A stretch of DNA of 64,000 nt from Chrysophaeum taylorii (Eukaryota; Sar; Pelagophyceae; Pelagomonadales; Pelagomonadaceae). The notes under the pieces were generated by a model. The model was not told the origin of the DNA. It made no database searches and worked only from the letters and a program-made list of their open reading frames with translations. Positions 21,401 to 31,961 of the stretch are shown here, piece after piece; within the stretch, counting starts at the first letter, position 1, and each line of letters begins with the position of its first letter. The translations under genes and the position numbers were made by a program. The stretch is taken from the NCBI GenBank assembly GCA_029834535.1, contig JAQMWT010000246.1:21672-85671 (forward strand), given 5' to 3'.

Positions 21401-24400
21401 AACGTGAGGCATCTTGCTGAGCTCGAGGACGAGCATCGGCAGTATGACGCGGGTCTTGCCTTCGCCTATACGTGCAGTTATCTCTCTTCGACGATAATTG
21501 TACACTTTACCCATGTTGAGCTGGGCGACAGATCCGTGATTGGCGATGAGATCCATTGCGACCGAGACTTGAATGCCGCGAATTCTGAGCCTCTGTTCGA
21601 CCTCGAACACGAGCCATTCTGGCTGCGTTCTCGGGTTCCATTCGCGGCGCTCTGTCAGGACTTCGCGGAGTTCGTGCTGCAATTTGGCTTCGTCTCGCGA
21701 CGCGCACGCGCTCGCAAGTCGCTCTAACGTGTCCTCCAACTCGCAGAGCTCGAGCCATGTAAGAATACGACGATGGATGATGTCGAGGACTCCTGCGCGG
21801 CAGACATCAAGAAAGAAAAATGGAAATGAAAGCTGCAACATTTTATTCGTGAACGCTGGTCGACTTGCGAGACGACAAAAACCGATTGAAGGTGAGAAGG
21901 CTTTTTGGGTCGAGCGCGGCAAGAGCGAGGTCGCGGATGCTAACTCTTGGGACGAAATTCGCTGCGCGTCGCATGATGTAACTCGTCGCGCTCCAACTCG
22001 TCGATGGCGGAACGCTGTCCAGGACGGCGACCAGGCCCGACTCGACGCGGCGTCGTAATTTGGAGACAAATATGCGCAACGCCACTAGGTCGTCCAGCGA
22101 AGTATTTTCGAACTCGAGGGGCCGTGACTTTTGATACAACTCCCAGCTGTGGCGCAACTCGGTCATCATGTGATTGGCGAGAGCGGAATCCTCGTCGTTG
22201 AGGTCAAACGGGAATACCGTTGCCGCCATGTTGTGCGGTGTCACTTTTTTCGCGCATTCGGCGATGCTGCGCAGCCTCCCGAGAGCAAGGACGTAGTCCT
22301 GTTGGACGTCGGCTGCGGCGGATATTCCTCCATTGCCGTCGTCGATTGAACCTTCGGAGCTCTGGCGGCGCAGGCGCTTGTCGTGACACCACTCGAAGCC
22401 ACCCATCAACGAGCTTTCTTCGTCCGGGCGCAAGTACATGCGAGGGCTCAGCTCTCCAGCGCATTTCCGAGTTTCGTACGCCGTAAGGGCGTCTTTGTGG
22501 TCCAGCGGCTGCCTCTTCTCGGCGGCGGTTGGATGGAGGAAGTGAAGATCCGTGGACGCTTGGAGCAAGTCGCTGCATACGAGGCGCAACGTCGGCGTGC
22601 GCGTCGAAAATGACGCCACAGACCTTAGCTGCTTGTATTCGTTGTTATCGAGCGGACGGTTGAGCCACGAACGTCGAGCTAGCTGCACCGCCATCTCAGC
22701 ACCCGTCAGCTTCGAGCTTGCTTCGGGCACGCGCGTCGCGGTCGCCGCAAAGATGGCCGCAAGCTGGTACCTGCTTTCGACTGTTGGAGCTTGGAGTTCC
22801 TTGAACCGCGGGTGCACGTCGTACGCGTGGTATCGTCGTTTATCATCGCACGTCTCGTCTTCCCTGATAGAAACTGCGCTGTCCGTCTTGACGACCTCGC
22901 CACAAGGCACGAGGACTTTCAACAACAATTCAGAAAATGAAGAAGAAGAAGAAGAAGAAGATTTCTCCAGCACGAGGTATTGCGTAAAGGTGCCCATCGT
23001 GCACGAGATTTGTTGGTCTATGGAAAGGAAGTATCCCTCGTACGTTTTTGAATGGATCTTACTGTCGTCGTCGACCTCGAAAGAAACTCCGAATCTCGGC
23101 ATTTCTAGAAGAAGATTTCCGGATTCCGCAGACAGATAGACGTGCAGCTCTTCATTCGGTTCGAACTTGCGAAGCACGGCGAGCTCCGCAGCATCGTCGG
23201 GAAGGAGAACGAGGCGATCCATACTGCCGAGGTCCAACGAGACCCACGAAGGCGAGCGTTGCCGTTCGCGCGGCACGCGATAACCGAACCACGTGCTGTC
23301 TCGTTCATATCTTACTTTGAACCATGACATGTGTTCTTTTTTGAACAAGAACTGCGTGGCGCGGTCTGAATAGGTCTTGGGTCGGAGGAGGACGACACCA
23401 CGATCGCGGCAAAGCCAGTGGCTGTGCTTCTCTTGAAGCCGCGCGGGCAGATCGCGAGCCACAGTGCTTTCGAGGAGCTCGAGGGTGATATTGTCGCGGA
23501 TCTCGCGGACGAGGAGTTGGTCACTATTTGGCAAGGCTAAGAATTTGTAGTGGGCACCCCTTGCAACGCTCGTAGTTTCAAGCCAGCCGCTCGCAGCTTT
23601 CGTAACTTCGAAGTTGCGATTCCCAAACGTACGGCGATACAACGGGTGCGTGCGAATGCTGTCGGGCAGTTGTCGAGGAGGCAAACCATCGTACAGGGCG
23701 GTGCCCGTCAGCACGTTTACGCTGAACAGATGTCGGCCATCTCTCGAAATCGCCTCGTAACATCCTGCTTGCGGCGCGTTGCGTTCATCTTTCACGCTCT
23801 TCCATGCCAAATTCTCGTCCTGCGTTTGTTGCGTGAAAATCAACCCGAGAGCATTTGTGAGGAGATTGCTGTCGACGGCCGACTGCAGCCCGGCAACCCA
23901 GCGCGATGCCATGACGTAATTCGAGATCATGGAAAGCTCGAGCAACTCGTCGTCGTTGTCATCGAAGAGCCGCGTATAGCAAGCTAAGAGCGAGAGCTCG
24001 ACGAGCATCGCCGCGTCCTCGTCATTTATGGGTCTTAGCCGGGTGTGCAGCATCCCGTACGTGTAGAAACGACACCGCTTAGCGCGGTCATCGCAGTCTT
24101 GAGCCCACCGACGAGCACTCGCGACGAGTCTTCCAGCAATTTCGCGCGTCGGAATATGATATTGGGAGGCGTAATCTGCGATCTCCCCAACGGTCCCAAG
24201 TACGGCATGATCGCGCGGCTTGTCGCTCAGCTCTTGTTCGAGTTTGTCAAGGACCCCATGAAGCGCGGGCCACGCTCCGTACAATTCGTCGCGCTTCCAC
24301 TTGAGAGTTGCTTCGTTTTGCTGTGTGACGTCGATCTCGCCGATCTGATACAAGACGTGACGAGTCAGGCATCGAACCACTTTGTTGTCAAGAGGAAGCA

Positions 24401-27200
24401 ACTTGTCATGCAGGAAGCTGATCAACCTGCGTAGTTGTAGGATTGGAAAGGCTCGTAGACCACCGCACGCTAGAAACACGTCTCTCGACAAGTTCTTTGG
24501 CTTGGAATCCAGCTTGGCTAGCGGGACGTTACCCCTGCGAGGATCCGCCTCGTCAACGGTATATTGCGCGGCCATCCACTGCATCGTGGCATACTCCGAA
24601 GGCAGTTCTTCCGTCAGGTGTTGCACGGTCGCGCGGAAGTCGACCGGCGCGAATGGGTTGAAGTAGTAACCACGCACGTCAAGCGGAAAGTCGCCGCCAT
24701 TCCAGTAGACTCGCCTCCCGATAGTGTTTGGATGCCATACGCCATCGCTTTTACGATGGTAATTCCGGACGTTCGGCAATGAAATCTGGTCTGCTTTGGG
24801 AATCTTGTCAGAAAATGCCAGTCGAAGTTTTGTTGTTACGACCTTGGCCGCCCGGTCCGAACGAGACCGATAATAACACTGCCACAAGCCCACTGGATCC
24901 TCTTCAGAAATCGCACCTCGCACAGGACTAATGTCGTCTTCGGTAAACTTTTTATTGTCTTGGGGCAAGAGCATCTGCTGAGCTACAAAGCTGAGTCTCG
25001 AGAGTGCTTGGAGCTCGTCTGGCAAGAACATGAAAAAGAGGACTTCCAGCGCCGCATCCCCTTCCTCCGGAAGTGGCTGGTAAACTGGGCTCGGCGGCTT
25101 TTCGGTGACTTTGATTTCTCGCTTCTTCGCTGAAACCCTACGGAGAGCCTCACCCGCCTGTTCATTCGCTGCGCACCACTCCCAAGTCAAATACCTCCGA
25201 GAACCAATCCAATCGTATTGTGTCGTCCGGTTGAGTTCGGCCCGCGCTTGATGCTCGTCCCACTCCAGACGTCGAAGCTCCTCGTCAAGGGCTTGTAGGT
25301 CTTGCTTTTTTTTTTGCACCTGACTCCAGTGCTTTTCTTGTCGAGCACGAGCATCAGCCTGCTCTTGAGACCAGACGCGCATGATAGTCTCGCTCTCACG
25401 GGCGAAGCTCCTCGCAAAATGTAGCGTCGCGTCATTTTCACGCAACGAAAACACTGGAGGAGCTCGATGATGATGAGCTTGGATATAACGGGCAACGCTT
25501 CGTGCTGCTTCAACAGCGCGTTTGTCCGAGAGAACCAAGTGGCGGAGGTCTTGGAAATCGAGCGCCATCCTATAGTCGTTGATCGTTTGGTGACCACGCG
25601 TCGGTTCGCTAGAGACGCGGTCGTAAACGAGGCAAAAAGCGATCCAGACGACGAGGAGCTCGCGACTTCTAATCTCCACAATCATGCGCCCGACTTTGTC
25701 ACTCGCGTCCCGAACAAATGCGGCAACTATATTCCGATACCGATCCACGACAGCCTCAATGTCGCCGGGTGCACTATCGTCATCATCATACGATCCATGA
25801 AGACGCTTGGCACGTTCAAACATAAGGTTCTCGACTGTCGCCATCGCAAACTGCGACTTCCAGTGAGCCAACTCATTGAATGCGCGATGACCAAGCCAGG
25901 TCGCGACAGATGATAAGCGTTCGTCGTCACTGAGACAAGGCAATGGTTTCAAGTTCTTGAGCGCCTCTTTTCTGAGCTCCGCCATTGTAGGCACTTTGGT
26001 CGATGCCTCTCCCGCATTTTCCGGACACTCGAGTCGCGGATTTCGCCACGTCGTCGTCGTCGTTGTCGTCTGCAAGGAGAGAGGCGGGATTTGGTAGCTG
26101 CGCGCGAGAGCAAGCGAAGCATTGATAGTGGTCGTGTCCACTAGGTGGCGCACGACGCAGCAACGAGCCGCGAATAGTTCCATATCGGGGAAATCGTTGT
26201 CGGCTAGGGGTTCGGCACGTAGCGCGGTCACCTCCAACATGCGCATGACGATGTCCGGGTCCGCGTGGCGCGCGCGCTCCGTGCACCACAACAGAAACTG
26301 CGCGAAAACGAGGTCGAAAAAGGTCACGTGGTGTTCGACGACGGCCGCCGTCGCGAAGAACGCAGTATGGCGCGCGCGCCCGCCCGTATGCAAGCCGACG
26401 TCCGTAAAGCCGCCGCGCGGTTGCGTGTTGGTAGTGTTGCGGATCGCGTCCGTGAAGATCGCTTCGATCATCGCGGGTGTTTTTTGGTGGCCTTGGTCGC
26501 TCACCCCAGCGCGGCGCATGTCTCCTGTTCGCGCCTGGGCTCGCGCGAGACTGGCGCTCGCTCGACTCTTAACCTCGTCGTACTCGTCTATGTCAACGGT
26601 TCCCAAAAAAAGAACCTCGCTGGACCCAGGCATGGACGTGTATTCCCACGAATTGGCGCCGCTATGGTCCCGAAACGCCCAATTGTCCAGACACAAGAGG
26701 TTTAAGTGGCGCCTGTCGACGGGCGCGTCCGTCACCAAGACGCAACATCCGTATTGAAGATACCACTCGACGCACCCTCGGGTGTTGAGGGTGGCGGCGG
26801 CCGACTGGATCTTCGAAAGTTCTTTTTCCTTGGGTTGCCACGCCCAATCCGAGATTGCGTTTGAGAAGTCCTGCCAAAGGCGGCAGTAGTCGGAGACGTT
26901 CGATTGGTCGTCGCTCGGAGAACGGCCGTCGAAACCGAAAATGCCGTGCAGAAGCGCGACATTTACCTTCTTTTCCGGTATCGATTCACGAACGACCGTG
27001 ATGCGCGACGCTGGCCGCAGCGACGCGGCCAGCGTCGCCTCGTCGTCAACAAGAACGTTGCCGTCGCCAACGAGGTAAAGCTCCTCGGTCGGGGGAACTC
27101 CCCAAGCTCGACGCGCCTCCTCTTTGGCGCTGCGCACGCTCATCTCGGCGTCGACGCCAAACACACGCCCTCCCAAGGCTACAAGTTCGTGCTTGCTCAT
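18452..27200 (-). CDS. DUF3638/DUF3645 giant protein with N-terminal ubiquitin-like region
   Basis: Three exons, 21869-27200, 21511-21792 and 18452-21465, join in phase to about 2,875 residues, the size usual for this family. The N-terminus (about residues 5-80) has the strand-helix-strand pattern of a ubiquitin-like domain. The last third carries the DUF3638/DUF3645 signature: LNMG-GEGKT (P-loop-like, restored only when a 45-nt intron is removed), V-R-LHFLSQL, LPFHRDVK, then IDAGALMAGFTN, FDESRCRGADMKL and GPGMRKDKLMQAAGRMRQL. These last motifs resemble a helicase-like core. A Glu-rich coiled segment and a hydrophobic tail close the protein. Family members are often labelled putative ubiquitin hydrolases, but the function is not established. 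Microsatellites encode Ser runs and an 11-Gly run near 20830. An alternative start is six codons upstream (27218). Confidence 0.88.
21466..21510 (-). other. 45-nt frame-preserving intron in the DUF3638 gene
   Basis: GTAAAG donor and ATAG acceptor. It is a multiple of three without stops, so the frame stays open if it is retained; removal turns an interrupted NMG...GEGKT into the continuous P-loop-like motif NMGEGKT of the family. Confidence 0.85.
21793..21868 (-). other. 76-nt GC-AG intron linking the two DUF3638 frames
   Basis: The upstream frame stops at 21843 and the downstream frame continues the family. A GCAAGT donor, the best non-GT donor consensus, and a CGCAG acceptor after a pyrimidine-rich tract join them in phase 1. 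GT donors nearby give a wrong phase. Confidence 0.6.
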
Positions 27201-27218
27201 CCTTATCAACCAGTCCAA

Positions 27219-27637
27219 CTCGAATCTTCTGTGCTCTTCTTTCTTTTAGGGTCTTTAGTTAAAGGTCGAGACCGCCAAATTCGTACTAATAAGAGCTCAG
27301 ATAAGAGTGAAGGGTGTTCATTGAGGGTCGACTATTCCGAAATGTTCTGCGCTCTTCTTTCATTAAGCGTCGACCATTCCTAAATCTTCTGGACGTTGCA
27401 GTTGCACCTGCGTATCATGACGTAGTGTGTTCGACACGCACAGATCCGTTTGAACGGTCATGAGCCGAACGGCTCAAATTGGCAAGAAAAGTGTCCGATT
27501 GCGTGAGGAGGGGTACTACGAGATTCGACTTCTCCGTTCATCAGCTGTCGAATGGCTGGGCGTCAGCGCTCCTAGGGCATTCAAATCAAACAGCTAGGCG
27601 ACATAGCGAAGTGTAGTAGTGTTAGGAGGGGGCGGGG
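27219..27637. other. Promoter region and spacer
   Basis: Upstream of the DUF3638 gene. The words GCTCTTCTTTC near 27232 and 27350 and GGGTCGAC-like motifs are repeated. The part at 27522-27568 resembles 16545-16590. No gene is seen. Confidence 0.4.
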
Positions 27638-29167
27638 TCAGCCCGTGACGGGCTGCGCAGACACGAAGCGGTGGACATCGTGGCAATGTTCCCCGAACTT
27701 CTTTGCCAATGAGCGTTGCCTGCTTCTCTGTTGGCGTTCGAAGTCAGCGACGCGCCTGTCCAGGATGACTTTGTCCCGCAGGAAAGGCGTCCTGAGGACG
27801 CGGAGGTGGTTGGGAGGTGGGGGGGTCCAATCCCTCGCGATCTTGATGAAGGGCAAGGGCGTAGGCACGGTTCCTGGGCGACGCGTCGTCGTCGCCGACC
27901 ATAGATGGCTCCTGGGTGACGCGCTTCGGAGCGGCGGTTCGCCCCGGGGCACACGAGGCGCGGACCCGGGTATTCGCTCTTCGGCACTTCTCCTTGATGC
28001 TGGCATGCTGGTGGAGGGGCGATGATGATTCGCGAGCACCGACGGTAGCAGCAAGACGTCGTCGATCCCGCTCGAGACCGCAGAAGGTGCGCTGAGTTCG
28101 ACCACGCAAGAATTAGTCGCTTGGGACCGCGCCCACCAGGACGCGAGGAGCGACTTGAGTGCCTCGGGCTTCACGGGCTTGCTCAGCAACGACGACAATT
28201 CGTCTGTTGCCGGTGATGATGGCGCGCCGTCGCGGCTCGCGTTCATCGTGTCGCCAAGCGCACTGACGTGCGAGGTGGTGGCAGGCCGAGGAGTGTTTCT
28301 TGAAGGTGGGCGCGTCTTTACACTGGTGTCCACCGAGCGCGGTGGCTTTCGCAGTACTCTGCGATGTCGCCGTCGCCCGTAATCCCCGTCGTCGTCGTCA
28401 CTATAGTCGGGAGTCGCGCAGGCCTTGCGCGTCTCTAAGTGGACATCTTCCCTGGAGACCGAGGTCTTGCCGAGGGACAGGCGGTTGGCGGCGGCCTGCT
28501 GCGGGTGCGCCCGATCCGACTCGCGCTTGATTGACTCGCGCAAGCGCAACAAAGATTCCCGCTTGTCCTCATCGGGCGTCGATGATTGTTGCTGCAGAAT
28601 GTCGACCAAGTCCAATCTCTGCGTGAACCCCCGACATAGCGTGAAGGTGTGCGGCGCCGATTTGTCGGCAAGTTTGCGGCGCTGCTGGGCGAGCTCGCTC
28701 CAGATAGCGAAGGTGGTGCTCAAACAGAGCGATTCGCCGCTCGTCGCGAACAAGTTCGCGCAGGGATTGTTCGTCTCGGGGGGTTCGATCACCTGGAGCG
28801 AGCCCAGGAGCTGGTCACAGCGCGACTGACAAGATACGGTGATCCAGGAGTAGAAGCAATGCATCAAGATTCGTTCATTTTCGTCGAGCGCGGCCGTGCT
28901 GATGTGCAACTGACCGCACTTTGGTCGCAGCGTGCCGCAGTCACGGCGCGTCGCCAAGAATGCGCAGTGGCACAGGGCACTTTGGGCGACCCATTCGCGC
29001 TGGATGTCGGCTTCTTGATACCGGCCGAAGACCACCGCGTATATAGCGGCAATCTCATCGAGTCGTTCCAACGCCGCATCGGCGTCTTTGTCGCGCGTGT
29101 CGATGCTCAGCCGCGCGTCGATCAGCGCCTCTTGAAACTGAGACGAGGAGGGCGGCCATGTGATCAT
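27638..29167 (-). CDS. Unknown Ser/Arg-rich protein
   Basis: A long frame of about 509 residues when started at MITWPPSS (codon 29165-29167); the frame is open a little further upstream. The N-terminal 200 residues are mostly helical with several Cys and Trp residues and contain IYAVVFGRYQEADIQREW. The rest is low complexity: Asp-rich (DDDDGDYG), Arg/Ser/Pro-rich and basic to the end. I recognise no domain. It lies 122 bp downstream of the ADF/cofilin stop codon on the same strand. Length and the codon-third G/C bias support coding; function unknown. Confidence 0.6.
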   Translation of the reverse strand: MITWPPSSSQFQEALIDARLSIDTRDKDADAALERLDEIAAIYAVVFGRYQEADIQREWVAQSALCHCAFLATRRDCGTLRPKCGQLHISTAALDENERILMHCFYSWITVSCQSRCDQLLGSLQVIEPPETNNPCANLFATSGESLCLSTTFAIWSELAQQRRKLADKSAPHTFTLCRGFTQRLDLVDILQQQSSTPDEDKRESLLRLRESIKRESDRAHPQQAAANRLSLGKTSVSREDVHLETRKACATPDYSDDDDGDYGRRRHRRVLRKPPRSVDTSVKTRPPSRNTPRPATTSHVSALGDTMNASRDGAPSSPATDELSSLLSKPVKPEALKSLLASWWARSQATNSCVVELSAPSAVSSGIDDVLLLPSVLANHHRPSTSMPASRRSAEERIPGSAPRVPRGEPPLRSASPRSHLWSATTTRRPGTVPTPLPFIKIARDWTPPPPNHLRVLRTPFLRDKVILDRRVADFERQQRSRQRSLAKKFGEHCHDVHRFVSAQPVTG

Positions 29168-29288
29168 CGTTTGCCCGCGCCGAAAGTGGTGGTGGCCTGG
29201 GCGGTTATTAGAAAGATACAATCTACGACAAAAGAGCTCGCTCCATGGGTTAGTGTTAATAGTAAGGTTCCGCGAGAGGTTTTAGTGG

Positions 29289-29953
29289 CTAGAAGTCGTC
29301 GTCCCCAAACTCCTGGTCCTCCTCTTCCTCGGGCTCGCCAGTGACCATAGATTCGACTTCGGCGCTGCGCGGGAATCATCATCGTCATCGTCGTGATCAT
29401 ATATACGAGGAGGCGGGCAGGCGGACGCACGGCGTGCGGCACAAGAGGTCGAGGACGCCGGTGAAGACTTCGCGAACCTAGAGACGTGAGAGTCAGCAAG
29501 GCGAGTGCGAGCGCTATGATTCACGTGGGACTTGGCTTGGGTATAGGCCATCTTAGAGTAGGGTGTCGCGTTCGGCGGAAACCACGAAATGAAGTAAAGC
29601 CTGGAGAAGAAAAAGTGAAAGCTCGGCGAAGTCGCTGCTCGCTGGACTCACTTGTTGGTAGGGCGGCCGTCGTACGTCGTAAACTCGTGGTCGTAGATCG
29701 CGTAGCGCGAGTCGTTCTCAGGGAGCGCAACCTTGAGGTCTTTGAGGGTGGCCTCGCGGGGCCCGATGATCTCGGGTATCACGGCTTCCGTATCGGGGTC
29801 GATGCGGTACACGAGAAATCGGTGCTTTCGTCGAATCTTGAGGAGTTGGAAGACCTTTTCGCATTCGGGGTCCACGCTCCCAGCGAGCGACTTGTTGGCG
29901 AACGTCGCTTGCTCCCCACCCGTCTTGAGATGGTTTTCCGACGGCGCGGACAT
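29289..29953 (-). CDS. ADF/cofilin
   Basis: Four exons (29652-29953, 29525-29600, 29407-29477, 29289-29364) separated by introns of 51, 47 and 42 nt, all phase-consistent, encode about 174 residues. The family actin-depolymerising fold is clear: KHRFLVYRID (strand 2), a charged turn, LPENDSRYAIYDHEF (near-universal in ADF), then KLYFISWFPPNATPYSKMAY, which is the central actin-binding strand-helix region. The C-terminus (GEPEEEDQEFGDDDF) is unusually acidic and longer than in standard cofilins. The protein severs and depolymerises actin filaments. Exon 3-4 boundaries are less certain than the first two. Its start codon is 105 bp from the divergent RPL10 start. Confidence 0.88.
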
Positions 29954-30058
29954 GATGTGATCCTTATCCCAAACCCGGTTTTAGGGTAAGCATGAATCCC
30001 GAAGAACGAGAGAACGGTTCGATCAACGTTCCACGTCGCTGAAAGAAAGAAAGAAAGA
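29954..30058. promoter_or_regulatory. Shared ADF/RPL10 bidirectional promoter
   Basis: Only 105 bp separate two divergent start codons, so promoters and both 5' UTRs must overlap here. A short GAAA repeat directly precedes the RPL10 ATG. TTTTAGGGTAAGC near 29978 is a possible element; no TATA box is seen. Confidence 0.55.
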
Positions 30059-30727
30059 ATGGGTCGTCGTCCCGCGCGGTGCTCTCGGTTCCAGAAGAAC
30101 AAGCCTTACATCAAGAGTCGGTACTGCCGCGGCGTCCCCGACGCGAAGATTCGCATCTTCGACTGCGGGAACAAAAAAGCGTCCGTGGACCAGTTTCCGT
30201 TCGTCGCGCACCTGGTATCGGACGAGAAGGAGCAGATCTCCTCGAACGCGCTCGAGGCCGCCCGCGTCGCGTGCAACAAGTACCTCATCAAGAACTGCGG
30301 TAAGGAAGCGTATCACATTCGCACGCGCGTCCACCCGTTCCACGTGATCCGTCAGAATAAGATGTTGAGTTGTGCGGGCGCCGATCGCCTGTCGTCGGGC
30401 ATGCGGCACTCTTACGGTAAGCCGATGGAGCGCGCAGCGCGCGTCTCGATCGGTCAAGCGGTGTTGTCCGTCCGCGCCAAGGACGCCAACGCGGATGCGG
30501 TCATCGTGGCGCTCCGTCGCGCCAAGTTCAAGTTTCCCGGGCGTCAGAAGATTTTGCGCTCCGCCAAGTGGGGTTTTACCAAATTCGAGCGCGAGACTTA
30601 CGTCAAGGGTCGCCAGGAAAAGTGGCTCGAGGCGGCGGGCTCGGCCGTTAAGTGCATCCCACAGAAGGGCCGCATCGGCGCGTCCCAGGATGTTCGCTAC
30701 ATCAATACCCATGTCCACATGGACTAG
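30059..30727 (+). CDS. RPL10: Large ribosomal subunit protein uL16 (RPL10/QM)
   Basis: An intronless frame of 222 residues, full length for RPL10. It begins [20 protein letters not shown] and contains the conserved [22 protein letters not shown] region and [13 protein letters not shown] segment of the family (here [16 protein letters not shown]). The protein joins the 60S subunit last in the cytoplasm and shapes the peptidyl-transferase and tRNA-binding region. The start is fixed by the family N-terminus. It neighbours RLP24, another 60S factor, on the same strand. Confidence 0.98.
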   Translation: MGRRPARCSRFQKNKPYIKSRYCRGVPDAKIRIFDCGNKKASVDQFPFVAHLVSDEKEQISSNALEAARVACNKYLIKNCGKEAYHIRTRVHPFHVIRQNKMLSCAGADRLSSGMRHSYGKPMERAARVSIGQAVLSVRAKDANADAVIVALRRAKFKFPGRQKILRSAKWGFTKFERETYVKGRQEKWLEAAGSAVKCIPQKGRIGASQDVRYINTHVHMD

Positions 30728-31019
30728 CTCCTATCCGATACGTCATGAACGACACACCTGCCTGCTTCTGCTCCTCTTCTGGCGCGGTCCTATCGCCCTC
30801 TAGGAAGTACGCCGGGAAGGCCCGAAAATTACTAAGAAGAATTTAATATATCGTGCCCCGCCATTCAAGCAGCAGCCCTCACATCAAAACTCGCCAAAAC
30901 CCTCAAGCCCCATAGTCGTCGTCGACCTATAAAAAAAAAACTCAATCAAACCCCTGTAGCGGTGGACAAGGACACTCCAACGGACTACTCTTCAACGGGA
31001 CGATAAGCCTCCTGGCGAT
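30728..31019. promoter_or_regulatory. RPL10 3' UTR and RLP24 promoter
   Basis: Contains a TATAAAAA-like run near 30928, about 90 bp before the RLP24 start, within an A9 tract. No gene is seen. Confidence 0.4.
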
Positions 31020-31541
31020 ATGTGAGCGACCGAGGCGTGCTATCATCTCACGCGTTTGCGCAGGCGCATCGGGAAGTGTTTCTTCTGTTCTTCGCCCGTC
31101 TACCCCGGGCATGGAATCGCGTTCGTTCGTAACGACGCGAAAACGTTTCAGTTCTGTCGGTCCAAGTGCCACAAGAACTTTATTCTCAAGCGCAACCCGC
31201 GCAAGGTCCGATGGACCAAGGCCTTCCGCAAGGTCCACGGCAAGGAGATGACGGTCGATACGACCTTCGAAATGGAGAAGCGAAGAAACCGACCAATCAA
31301 GTACGACCGCGACCTCGTGGGCACGACGCTGCGCGCGATGCAACGCGCGGGCGAAGTTCAGGAGAAGCGCGCTGCGCTCCACTACAAGAACCGCATGGCC
31401 CAGCACAAGCTCAAGGCCACCGAGAGGGCGCGCGTCGAGATCAAGGACACGGTCGATCTCGCCGCGCCGCTGGACCGGGAGCGCGAGACTCAGGAGGTTA
31501 CGATGCGGGACACCCAGCGGCAGACCGTCAGGGCCGAATAA
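31020..31541 (+). CDS. RLP24: Ribosome biogenesis protein RLP24
   Basis: The coding part is 31020-31021 joined to 31064-31541, giving 159 residues. The start codon itself is split: AT before a 42-nt GTGAGC...GCAG intron and G after it, yielding [18 protein letters not shown], which matches the invariant N-terminus of the RLP24/eL24 family. Without splicing the only ATG there reads ATG-TGA. The zinc-binding CxxC...CxxxC set (CFFC and CRSKC) is intact. The basic middle ([19 protein letters not shown]) identifies RLP24 rather than ribosomal eL24, as does the length and the Glu-rich helical tail. RLP24 holds the eL24 site on nuclear pre-60S particles and recruits the AAA-ATPase that removes it. 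Confidence 0.93.
31022..31063 (+). other. 42-nt intron inside the RLP24 start codon
   Basis: GTGAGC donor and TTTGCGCAG acceptor with a pyrimidine-containing 3' part. It interrupts the ATG after its second base. Confidence 0.85.
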
Positions 31542-31722
31542 GAAGAAAAAGAAGAGAGGATGCCGTGGTCTTCTTATTCTTCCAGCAGCTCTCGGGTCTC
31601 GCTGAGGGGTGCTGATTTCGGCGGATTGGAGCGAGGTGTTGTTAGTGACCGCCCTCCGTTTGAAGAGCGTGTCGGTGTTATTATAGTCCTTACTACTAAT
31701 CGGCAGATGTTTGTCTGTCTGT

Positions 31723-31961
31723 CTGTCTGTTTGTTTGTCTTTAAAGGTCGACTGCTAAGAGGGGGGTGTGTGTGGAGGGCATGAAGGATGTGGGTGGTTT
31801 TGTGCGGGAGGAGGGATGTGCCTGACGGGCGGAGATAAGTAGCAGTCTGTTTGTTTGTCTTTAAAGGGCGACTGCTAAGAGGGGGGTGTGTGTGGGGGGC
31901 ATGAAGGATGTGGGTGGTTTTGGGGGGTAGGAGGGATGTGCCTGACGGGCGGAGATATGTA
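31723..31961 (+). repeat. Two tandem ~120-bp dispersed-repeat units
   Basis: Two near-identical units run from about 31723 and 31847. Each has TTTGTTTGTCTTTAAAG, GCGACTGCTAAGAGGGGGGT and ends GTGCCTGACGGGCGGAGATA. Related inverted copies lie at about 41205-41300 and 53330-53450. A (GTCT)n tract precedes the first unit. The LTR retrotransposon starts right after the second unit. Confidence 0.85.

Noticed and set aside
21843-22069. True frameshift mutation in the DUF3638 gene
   Set aside because: A phase-correct GC-AG intron with a strong GCAAGT donor explains the overlap of frames without invoking damage.
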